DNA of 64,000 nt, from assembly GCA_026874595.1 (NCBI GenBank), contig CM049315.1, positions 37,652,164 to 37,716,163 on the forward strand, read 5' to 3'. The position numbers and the translations under genes were made by a program. Positions 51,176 through 62,700 of the stretch are shown here, piece after piece. The first letter of the stretch is position 1; each line of letters starts with the position of its first letter. Source of the stretch: Sipunculus nudus. Its lineage: Eukaryota; Annelida; Sipuncula; Golfingiida; Sipunculidae. The notes under the pieces are model-generated. The model saw only the letters and a program-made list of their open reading frames with translations, was not told the DNA's origin and did no database searches.

Positions 51176-52811
51176 TAAATAAGAAAAGGTCATAGCATTC
51201 AATAATGTATATTTCTCATGCCAGTTCTCTTAAAGCTGTGTAATAATAATTTAATTTGCATGTGCTGATTTTGTTTTTGAGATTAAGTGTATTGATATAA
51301 AAAGAGGCAAGTGTCCAACAAGGAAGGGACATGCATATAACTCCCAATAATGTGGTTGCCTTTTTATTCTTGAGGGTTTAAAATTCATGATAGTTAAGAA
51401 AGAGGAATTATCTTGAAATTAAAACCTTCGTGAATAAGATGGTCCCATTGTTGAAGGCAAAGTTGAATTGTAAAAGGCTGACACTATGAGTAAAAATATA
51501 TTGTGTTAGTTCAAAGATTTATTTTTTAAATAATATAATATCTTTCTATTGTCTTTTCAATGTCCAATGTTCATGTTAGTAAGATTTTGTGTACATAATT
51601 TCTGATACAATTATTTGACATAATAATGGTTATACTCTGCGTATATATGTCTATAATGTATTTTTTTATCCTAAAAATGGAACCCTCACAAAACAATTTG
51701 AAAGTGAAAATCTCAAATTTTCAACCCCAGGAATATGAAGCCAACCACAGAGATTTTACATAAAAGCAGGTTTATTTGGGTTGGACTATTCACAGAAAAC
51801 CAACAAAAAAACACTGATAATCTATCAAAGACCAATGAAAATCACCTAATTTCTTGACATCCCTGAATATTTTTAATAATTGTTTATACTAATAAATAGC
51901 ATAAAGTAATAAGATAAACTGCAGGTATATACATACAAATGAAAATGTTAGTAACAAATTTGGCCAACAGGTGATGTTTTATTTCTCTCCCTTCAGGAGT
52001 CAGATTTCCATGTAGCCCAAACATTCAGCCTCCAATAAGGAATGGATAACAAGAAAGAACAAATAAGAAATATTTGTGTTACAGGCCTGCAGCTAGTTTA
52101 CATGCAGTGGGTATAAAAATCATATCTTTGAAATATGTTTTATTTTTATCAAAAACCTTTAAGGCAAACTAGCAGTCAAAATAACTAAAATATTTAGTAA
52201 TTATACTTTTGGTAGTTTTCTGTGAATAGGTTTTATTTAGTAAAAATATGATGTACATATAATTTAACAAGTATTTGCCACTACTTCAAGTAGTGGATCA
52301 TTGTATGACTAATAATATATACATGTACTACCAAGTATTGATATTGATTTGGAACTTTGGTTTAATGTGTATTTGAATTATTCATATTCTATCTTCTTTA
52401 AATTGTGAGGCCAAAAAGATTAAAGCTAGGGTTCTCAGGCACCCCCGCATGTCAAATATTGCATCAAATATTTTTATTTCAATAGAAACTTACCAATTTT
52501 GATCTCAGCCACTCAAACAGTTCATTCAAGATGATAAAATAATACAATTTTGATAAGATTTCCTTTGTTTTATTAACATGCTTGTCCCTGATCATCTGAC
52601 ATTTTTATCGAAACATACATAAAAAGGGGGGATCGCCCCTGTGCACTGATTTCTGAAAAAAAGCCCGTGAACCCAACCTTTTTTTGGCCTAATGAATGCA
52701 CCATAACATTACACGTGTAATAACAAATACTGTATTGTATCATGGCTTAATTGGATAAAACTCGTGGTATTTTTTTAATTAGAGTTCAAGGATAATTAAA
52801 TCCAGGGCTCC
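51176..52811. other. Intergenic spacer with inverted copy of a dispersed repeat
   Basis: About 52430-52690 is the reverse complement of the 3930-4200 repeat (shared segment around AATTTTGATAAGATTTCCTT, then TTTATCGAA and AACCTTTTTT-GGCCTA). The rest is plain AT-rich DNA. Confidence 0.5.
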
Positions 52812-53072
52812 CTAATTTTGCCCATGATCACTGATGATATGATCTGTGGACAGAAGGTGAAACTTCACCCGTTCACGTTTTGAGGGGGCGGTTCCCAGAT
52901 TCAGCCAACTTCCATCAAAGGATTTCACAGCAGTGGTTTGTGATTGAACATCGTTGTACAAAGGACGGTAGGTTACCTTATATACCTTCTTTGGCACCTT
53001 GAAGATATGTTTCAAACCTTCATTCCTTGTTCTGTTGTAAAGAAATCCCGCAAGTACACTCCTGTCATCCAC
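52812..53072 (-). CDS. Possible small protein or first exon, divergent from ANKLE2 (86 codons)
   Basis: An open frame starting MDDRSVLAGFLYNRTRNEGL and ending STDHIISDHGQN before TAG. Composition is mixed and soluble (KVPKKVYKVTYRPLYNDVQS), unlike the low-complexity frames elsewhere in this AT-rich window. Its ATG faces the ANKLE2 ATG 270 bp away across a segment with paired CCAAT boxes, which would suit a shared promoter. I do not recognise the protein. It may be chance, a relic, or a first exon of an unknown transcript. Confidence 0.3.
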   Translation of the reverse strand: MDDRSVLAGFLYNRTRNEGLKHIFKVPKKVYKVTYRPLYNDVQSQTTAVKSFDGSWLNLGTAPSKRERVKFHLLSTDHIISDHGQN

Positions 53073-53343
53073 ACAAACTCACGAGTGGTTTCACTCTCTA
53101 CCAAAGAAGGTTCATTTATTCATTTGATGTAAAAACTATTTCCATTGGCTTCCGCGAGAGGCGATTAGCCAATGAACATTCGTGATAGACAGCCGTTCGG
53201 GTATCAACGGTCTCGCGTAGAACAGGCTGCCGTCACGAAATTTGAACAGACGACAATGAATGAAAAATCACAAATATACCAAAACTGCGTGGGATGATGT
53301 AACAGTGATCGGCTCAGCAGGACCCTACAGCTCGTTAACAACA
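53073..53343. promoter_or_regulatory. Putative ANKLE2 promoter, possibly bidirectional
   Basis: The segment is more GC- and CpG-rich than its surroundings and has no TATA box next to the start. It carries two opposed CCAAT boxes (ATTGG 53144-53148; CCAAT 53169-53173), 25 bp apart, and two opposed halves of the TCTCGCGAGA promoter motif (CGCGAGA 53153-53159; TCTCGCG 53211-53217). Such features are typical of TATA-less housekeeping promoters. No transcript start can be fixed from sequence alone. Confidence 0.5.
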
Positions 53344-53722
53344 ATGGCTTCCATATGGGAAGGGATCGCCAAGCTGACAGACCAGCAATTACGCACAAGA
53401 CTTCAGCGATTCGGGGAAACCATCGGCCCGATTGTGCCATCCTTGAGACCTCTGTTTGAGAACCGTTTAGCCAGGTATCTCACCGGGAGAAGTGCTGAAA
53501 AACCTGAGACTGACAGCCAGGCAGCGAAGACCACTAACAGTACCGTGACAGCTGATACTGACAGTGACAAATCGGGTTCTAGTCAGACCTCAGATGTCAA
53601 GTTTGAGATCGGTGCCCCCGAGCCGGAAGACGTCCAGGAGAGCTCGACATCACAACCAGCTGTTTATTATGGTGTAGCCGTACCTGAAGGTACTGATCTT
53701 AGCGAACTGGATCCAAGACCAG
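53344..53722 (+). CDS. ANKLE2: ANKLE2 coding exon 1 (LEM-like domain)
   Basis: Residues 1-126 plus one base. It starts MASIWEGIAKLTDQQLRTRL; the LEM-like helices run to about residue 45 (LRPLFENRLARYL). A Thr/Ser/Asp-rich linker follows, then the family motif AVYYGVAVPEG. An in-frame upstream ATG at 53260 would add 28 non-hydrophobic residues; the inner ATG is preferred because the LEM domain starts right after it. Donor CCAG|GTATTA. Confidence 0.9.
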
Positions 53723-56700
53723 GTATTAACGTTTTTGATTTATTTCATGTTTTTATAAACAAAAACACCGTACTGAATATAATATGTCCACATTTTCAAG
53801 TATTCTTACATCTTTAAAAAAAAATTTTTGGAGTCAATTATAGAACACCTCAGGCACCATCTGAGGCATCGGAGCGAGTTGGTTTAGGCTGAAAAAAAGA
53901 GAGCAATAGTTGAACACCTAATGCACCTTCTGAGGCGGCGGAGCGAGTTGGTTCAGGTTGAAAAAATTATTGGTGTCTGTGTGTTTATGGTGTTCTTATC
54001 TCTTGTACATATGTCTGTTGTGTGCGTCTGTGTCTCTGTCTGGTGGCGAACCTGTAATGAGAGAGAAAGTGAAATATTAGTACATATGTAGCATACCAGG
54101 TCCAGGCTCTGCAACCCAACACTCCGCGGGTTCATACTTAAGGGGTTGAGACAATATTTGGTGACAAACTGGGCTAATGTTTATAGTTACTGGATTACTG
54201 GTCAGAGTTCTCTCTGATGTTAAATAAGCACAAAAACTGGCGTTTTTTAATTAAAATTATCATTAACAAATAAAATCAAGAATAATTACAGTTCAGCCAT
54301 ATGATGAATAGGGTAAAATTACCTGATCATTCTACAGGACCCCATTTTGCTGTTTCCAAAGAACGTCCATGCCATGTTGTTATTTTGGGCTGGCTGAGTA
54401 TTTAATCAAGCCAGTGCCGAGGTTCCTCTGAATGTCACAGCCCATACTATATATCAAAACAATCCACGATACCTACACTTTACTGCTGGTCAGTTCACAA
54501 GGCTATGGCATGCTTTCTCTTAGTCCATAGTCCCGATTGCGGCCTACAACAATAAATTTGTGCCGATCATCCAGCCTTCACCTCCAACTCATCCGTAACT
54601 GAATCAAGTTCATACAAGTGCACTCGTACCTGGCAAACCCATATAAAAGAGAAGTTGTGAGTTAGTGGTCAAGTGGGGATATTCAAATCTACTATTGTGT
54701 GGATGTTTAGAAGGAACCAAATGACCTAACGTAACAATTGTTTGTGTGTGTGTGAATTGGTTGTAGTTGTTAAAATGAGTGCTAATTTTTTATATGTGTT
54801 TGCGACGTCCCCAAAATTGTGCCTGAACTGCATACCAGTACATTAAAAAGATAAGCTGCAATGTAAGCATATTCTTTAGTGCCACAAATTCCCTACTAAT
54901 GACACTCAGACCTTGTGCCTAACAGTATTCTATATAAGTCTTGTTACTTTCGTTTCAGTTTGACAGTGTCATCGAACATTTTATAAGGAAAAGAACTATC
55001 AGTACTTAACTGAACATCCTCAAATATTGTCACAAATACTGTGAAACCTGTGGAAAGCAGTCAAGGGACTCAATCATTTTGTCCTTAATAGTGAGGTGTC
55101 CTTATCAGGCAGGTTGACCTTGGTTGATAACTGAAGGATTATAAATAAAGACAAGGAACAACTGCAAGAACGTGTTTATTGTATTACATCAGATTTCATG
55201 TACATGTACAACATATTCATACACACATCATGCATTCAATAGTCATATACAAACTGATTATTTTTACTTATCTCAAGTAGTGAACAATATGAGGAGAAAA
55301 GTCTATGAAGACATCCGTAAAACAATCTTCATTTAGTGCACGTTGGCTCTTTTTTGCTAATTCACTCAGTGGAATAAGCTTGACTTTCTCAGGTAGCGTA
55401 AGCTGCTGTCTAGGAATTTGCATGGTTCCACCTGGCAGCATTGTCTCAAACTATCCTGGTTCAGCTGTCCCAATGCAATAATCTCAATGATAATGACAAC
55501 GTTGATAATGCAAAGATTGTAATGGCTGCAAACCTGGGAACATCCGTTTTTATAGGTGAATGTAGCTTTAGCCTTAAACAAACTTTCTTTGATGATGGTT
55601 GTTTGGTTTGATTTGCTTTGATGTTGAAGGCATACAAGATTAAATGAACCCTCAAGGAGCTTGTGGACGGTGGCAAGATACAAACAACTACAGAGCTAGC
55701 ACATGTTTGACACTGAGCAGATCAGTTTGACATATATTGAGCAAAACTAATTAATTAATATATCAAACAGCTGTCTATAACAAAGTGGCTAAGTTTACAG
55801 TTAGATATTGCGTGGTGAGATCAGGGACACATGGGTAACCCGCAGCTGTTTAATCAATTTAATGACCTTGCAGTCGAGGGAATAATATGCAGCTTCGCAA
55901 AGTATGGATGATCAACCATGAAATAAAGTGACACAATGTTTAACACTTCACCGTTGGTGATATTATCCTATGAGCACATTGCACTGTGCAGATCCACGCG
56001 TAAAGGTTACAACTTGGGATTGCATAATTCTTTGTGTTCCAGTGCCGGTAACAACAACAGTACAGGTGGTCTTTGATGTTGCCAAGGCCAAGTGATCAGT
56101 GTCCGATGGAGATGGGCGTATCGTGTCCATATTTGTCAGGTTCATTTACTCTTAAGAATTTCGGTTTGAATTGAAATTGGCTGTCCGTTGTCAGCAGAAG
56201 TGTGGTGTCTGCCTTATATAGGTTCTGCTTACACATAACAAATAGGGAATTTTGAAGTATCTTGTCCGTTTTTAGCCAGCTGGCTGCCTGAGTGAGATGT
56301 CTGTTAGACCAGTTTTCACTGTATACATGGGATGATATGATTGTCAGGTTTTATATGCCCTTAAAACCATGACATTTTCAACATTAAATCCAGCAATATT
56401 AAAATCATGACATAGAAAATGTGCAAAAATTAATGGAAAGAAAATGACATTTTCTTTTTTAATCTTTTAAAAAATTATGATTTATTTTCACATTTATATT
56501 ATAAATTCATGAATAAATGACATTTAAGAGAGTCAGAGAGACTATGAACCATCTATTTTGACTTGCATAATTAATTGAAAATCAATACACACCATGAAGA
56601 AATAGACACTAAACATAACTTGCAAGTGCTGTTACTGTTATCTTTACTAGTGTTAATGATCAAGAATTTTTTTTAGGCCATTATCAATTATTTTAAATAT

Positions 56701-59700
56701 TATGTGACAGGAGAGCATCCAGATCTCAGGGCAGTAGCCTGAGCAAAGTGGGGGGAGGGAATTAAATGTGTTGTCAGAGTGAAGCATAACAAAGGGGCCC
56801 CCCAAGGAGGGGAGGGTGTGGGAGGGGGAACTCTTTTAAAATATATGCTATAAATTGGCATTTCTGTTGGTATTCTTCTTATAATATAAGCTCTGATCAC
56901 AGAAAATAACTGTTTGCTTTTGTTTTCGTGGCTTAAGGGTAACTGAGTGATAGTCACCAGACAAACTTTCTTTCGAATACTGCCAACATTTTTTTTTTTT
57001 GGCCTAAGAATGCTCAGATCTCATGAGGGGCAGCTGCCTATATATCAGATCTCTACTAATGATAAGATTACTTTTTAAGAAATCTCAAATATTGGACTTC
57101 TGTCCTACAAAAGCCTAGTATTGAAATTACCTAATGGCTGTAGTAATTTTAGTGCTCAAGATGTGGTGTGTGTTGAATTAAAACACCACATCTCATTTTA
57201 ATATGCTAATGACACACAGGAATTCTGGCTGCACTCTGGCAAAAGGTTTCATTTGAGCACCTCAGCGTTTAGAGTCTGTCCAAAGCTTTGAAACTGTTTA
57301 CTCTGGATGTTTTGTACCCTGACAGTGTGAAGCATGTATTGAGTACAGAGCCACAGGATGTAAATAATTAATAACTGACTGAATATAGCTCTGGCTGTGA
57401 ATGTGACATTGACATTGAGGAACCTATCAACCATGTCACAGTTTAAAGCAGTACACTCAGCTGACCATGTTGCTTGATGTTTTTGTTGTATTTAATAAAG
57501 CAGAAGCTACACAGCTGTGAAGTTATCCATGCCGCATCATTATTGTGCCACATCATTATAGTGCCATAAGAAAACATCTCTATCTGTACTGAAACACCTG
57601 TTTCATGCCCCTTATCTGAGTTGTTTATCATCACTTTATGTCATGTTTTATTTAAGCCAGCTATTAGTCTCAATGTCCCATCTTGTTGGGCCATATCATA
57701 GAAAGACTATCAACTTCCTCTATGATAAGTTATTGCTAATCTATATTTAAAGCAGGGCTTGATATTAACTTTTGACATCCTGCTTAGTATTGTCCTACAT
57801 GAATTTTTATTTGCCCATCTAAAATCCAATATCACAGCCACAAATACAATGAGCATTCCACATGATTGTGTTGCTTGTTTTATTGCATGTAACTTAGACA
57901 TCAAACATGATCAGGTTTTTATTAACTACTTATATTTCCCTTTAGTATTTGTACAGTTAAGTACAGGTAATTTAAGATGAAGAGGCATTATCAATTTGAT
58001 TTCATTTCTTCAAGTAAGAAAATGGCTAACTCAAACTGATGTTTGGTTATGATTCAGGCCTGAGGGTGAAGGTCTGTGTTGGACCCATTTACCCGACTGG
58101 GCAATTAGGAGTCGACATTTGGTTGCCAGTCTATCATTTTCTGGGACTTTTACTAACCTTGGGCAATTAGTTAACCATTAATGCTTGGCTCTTTCAAGTC
58201 AGCCAGTTCTACTCATTTCTGACCAATGATGGGACACCTTACCAGCATTGATTTGCCCTTTGAGACTATTATTAAATGTTGTATGTTGCGGTCCATATGA
58301 TGATCAAATGCCAGGGCACAAACTGAGAAACAGTTAATGATACTTAAACAGTATTTTTGCCGTGTATCGTGATGTATGGGTTCACTAGTGTAATATATAG
58401 TTGCCATCACATTGATTTTTATCACTCAGGCTATCAAATGACATAAATAACAGACGTTTCTGCATGGAATCTCAGGTTATATCAAGCCTTTTTGGTGGAA
58501 CAGATAAAATTATGATAACACACTTTGTTTTATTCATTATAGATGAGCTGGTTTTCACTGATAAAACGCAAGCGTTGAAGATAGCCAAGAAGCTGCGAGG
58601 TTCCCGCTTCAAGTCATTTCCGACTTACGAGGAGGCTTATGCTTTCTCAAAAACCATACCAGCTGCGCCAACATTAATGCTCTCTCCGGGGTCGAAACCG
58701 TCTGAAAAGGTAAGGTACATGGTCCACCAGTCTGGTTGTTGGCAGTTATCATACTGGTATCAAATGTGCAAAAATGTAAATTTGTCAATTCTGATTAGAA
58801 TTAGATGTATGCAGTCGCCAAGCAATTACTGCAAGCCTCCCCCTGACATCCTCAATTGAATTATAATGGGGAATCTTCTGTGGAATGTATGGCCTTTGGA
58901 ATAAGGTCAAGGTCAAAAATAAATATCAGGTGCACATCTGTGACCTAGGACTAATATTGTGCCTCTGTTTCAGCTATTGAAAATCAGGACAGCCATATTG
59001 GAGATCTAACACAAACAGAAAATGGCAGAAGAAAAAAAAAGATGGAAAACAAAAATTAAAGGAATTAAAAATGCTCAGTAGTTTTTGCACACATTTTTAC
59101 CCAAATATGGATATAGAAATTAACCCATTGACCTCTTTAAGGCTCCCATTCTTACAGGGGAGGCTTAATTATCTGTATAAAGAATATTTGTAAATGTGAA
59201 TTTTGGACAGTACTTAAATACTCCACCATGCGGATGGAGGGTTATGCTTTCACAAGTGTTTCCTTGTTACCAGAATTTTTGTCAGATGGTTTCGATCAAA
59301 ATTAGGTGATAGCAGTAGGCTTAAGGGTCTCTTGCATTGCAAAATAACCTTTTAATTTTCAGGTTAATCTAAACTTGGATGTAGAATTTACCATCAACTG
59401 TTTTTATATGTATGATATCACACCACATAACAGTTAAATTGAAATCAAGAATTTTGAAAATGCATATTTGAGGCAGGAAATATGGTGCATAACTTTCTTG
59501 TATGTATTCATACATATGTATCTGTTAGAGACATATGATAATTTTTCTTGCTATTTATTCTTGACAGAACAAATCAGTTCTTGTGGACACTATGGGCATG
59601 GCTGTGGAGTCCAGTAACTTTAAAGGCCCTCGCATACAGGAGCTTGTTAAACTCAGGAAGGCTATAGAGAGAGGGGACATTGATGCAGTGCACAAACTGT

Positions 59701-62700
59701 CCTGGTCCAACCCCAGATACCTCATCAGTAGCGGTGACACACCTACTATACTACAGGTAAAACAAAAGATAACAGAACATTATATAAGTATGGGAGATGT
59801 GGTTGTTTCCTTATTACCTGTAGTAACAAGCTGAGTGAGAGAAAGGGCATACCAACAGTTTTGCCCCTTTTGGAGACTTGGGGGGGGGGGGGGAGGACTT
59901 CTGTGCAAATGAAATATATTTCAGCAGCAAGGGTTACATGTATACCGCATTGTCTGACTGATTTTAAGGATTTTAAGGATTACCTACTTAATTATGGGGT
60001 TTTAATACTAAACAATTGATATGTTTCATGTGATATATTTTATTATACACAGTAGAACATCTACCATACAGCTATTACTTTCAGTATAATGTTCCAACTT
60101 AGTGCAACACATTTCATGAAACTCATGTTTGAATCCAGATACCTTGGCCAAGGTCACTGTTAAGTATGATTGAATATCACATTTTCTTTCAAAAGTGCCT
60201 TACCAGCTAACATAAATCATCATAAATACTGTAAATACTGATGTATATTTTACAAAAATCTGACAGGTTCTGACAGTTCAATGAATTATTTTGTAGGAAG
60301 GGTTCCGATACAACTCATTACATGTTGGTGCTACAAAGGACCAGGCAGAGATAGTGGGGATGATCATTGACACGCTGGAGGACCAGCGTTTCATGGAGCT
60401 TCTGTACCCTCAGGACACACCTGAATCTCGACTCAACAGAATAGACTTCATCGTAGACCTGTACCTCAACACCCCAGACAAAGGGGTATTTACTTTAACA
60501 TTGTCTTTTAATGACAAAACAAAATGGTACTGTCTAATCAACTAATTTGCTAATAAATAGTGTCTATTTAAACATTTAATTTCTATACCCTATGCTGGAG
60601 TGAAAAGACAATATGGTTACTGAAGATTTGATGCATTTTATGATTCTGACGCATGTTCAGCTGTTAGTCACATATAAATTATTATAATGTCACTTTGCTT
60701 AAGCAGTCCCCTTCCTTTTAAGCCTGTTTTGAACTTTTGAATATTTACAAGAAACTTTTTATAATAAAGAAATGTGAATGTTTTATTATCTTTAACAAAC
60801 ATACTTGTAGTCTAAATGAACATAAACTTGTATCAGCACATTATCATTTCATTTTGTTTTGTTTTAGAATTGTGAGACACCACTGCATTTTGCCTGTAAA
60901 TTTGGGAACATAGAGGTGGTTTCAATTCTTGCTGCACATCCAAAAACAGACAAAACAAGAAAGAACAAATACGGAGAGCTCGCATCTGATGTAGGTATAT
61001 TATGTATCAAATCACATTATGAAAAAAGAAAAGACTCTGACTGAAGCTTATAAATTCTGTGTATATTTCTTATCTAGACTTCTAGAAATCCAAGGAAGAT
61101 GAGCCACTTAATAGACCAGGTCTGTGATAAATTAGTAAAACTTAATGTTTCAGCTTCAGCAGGGTTTATTTTGTTCTGTTCTGCAACTCCTCTGTGGTAG
61201 ACCTTGGAAATCATGATTCACCTGATGATACAGTGCACTGTTTAGTGGAAGTGTAATATTGGTTGGTAATTCTCTTCAACCAGGCACCATCATTCAATAG
61301 TACATGTTTAACACAGATAATTTTCTACCCCCAGTCTCATGTTGGCATGATATCCCAGTCATTTTAACTTAGTAGATTTGACAAATACAACATACATACA
61401 AAAGTTGTCATTGTGCAAAAGCCAAATTATTCTGTCCTTATCATATCCTCCCCCCCCCACCCACCAAATTTTGCTGCCTTGTCTGGAACAAAAAGCTAAC
61501 TGTTATGGACCATGAAAATTCATGAGAAAATAATGGTACAGATTGCTATACTTGTCAGTTGCACTTTGAGTAAGCAGTGCACAATTGTCATAATCAGTTA
61601 TTAATGTTTGTTATTTTTACCTTTTGATCACAGGTTGTATGTAGCAGGGCGAGAACGCAAAGTCGTGACATAGAGCGACAAATCCTGGATCTTCTTGATG
61701 GTTAGTATATATGTATATACACACACACAAACATTAAGGGTAATCATCTCCTATGCTAAAAGTCCTTGGGATTTTTGTTCTTAGGGACAAGTCCTTGTCT
61801 GTATTACATGAAATAGCACACATTATAACATTTTGTGTACCATAGATCTGCGTTTTGCTGCCGCACGTTGTCTAATGGCCACACCCCATGTTCGTAAAAT
61901 ATCTGGAAGGCTCCTTCACTAGAGTAAAATATTCCCAAAACCTTACTTAATGGCCGCACCACATTCTCATCCATTCCTTTGCAGGGTGTTGTATGGGAAC
62001 ACAACGAAAAAAGGTTGTTTCCTCAAACGCTATAGGCTGGTGGTAGGAACGCTGCGGTATGCTGCTGTATGCTGATATGTGGTCAGGCATAACAATTTTG
62101 GAAAACAGTTGCAACTGTGAATGTTGCTTGGCTTTGCTAACTAATTAATTTAATTAATTAGCTAAACAGCCTGATCTACCCAATTAGAATAGATGACAAT
62201 TTGTTAAGTTTATGACAACTCATCCATGAAGAATCCTAGTAGGGCCACGAAATTAATTTGACTCATCACTGAAAGCCGGAGAATCTTGCACCTTTAACTA
62301 GGCTAATTAAACTTCAGTGGGGCATCAAAGCGTGGTATTGGACAACGGTACTTTTATTTAGACTTTATATGTCGTCGGTCATTAAACAACAAAACAATTA
62401 AATAATTGACAACCGCGTCCGTGATCATATTACCAGAACACCCCTTGTGGTGCTGATCATAATATATGCAAAATCATGTCCGATCAATCAACCAGCAAAA
62501 CATGCTACATAAAATGATTACGGAACTAGTGGGCCTTGGAGCACCTTGCGCCTTTACTCTGGCTTATTAAACTTCAATGTGACATCAAAGCCAACGGCAC
62601 TCTTTGTGATGACTTTTATTTACACTCTATACAACGTCCGTCAATTAACATCCTTGACAAAAACTTTGAATAAAAAGAATCCCGCGTTGATGTTCACACT

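Larger units (their letters stand above)
53723..58542 (+). other. ANKLE2 intron 1
   Basis: 4.8-kb intron without a further in-frame exon; the protein reads directly from LDPRP to DELVF as in other ANKLE2 proteins. Contains the 70-bp tandem repeat and the candidate MITE listed separately. The 105-codon minus frame at 55366-55683 lies inside that MITE. Confidence 0.55.

Noticed and set aside
55366-55683. 105-codon minus-strand frame in ANKLE2 intron 1
   Set aside because: Inside the candidate 55037-56323 element; no transposase or other domain could be recognised.
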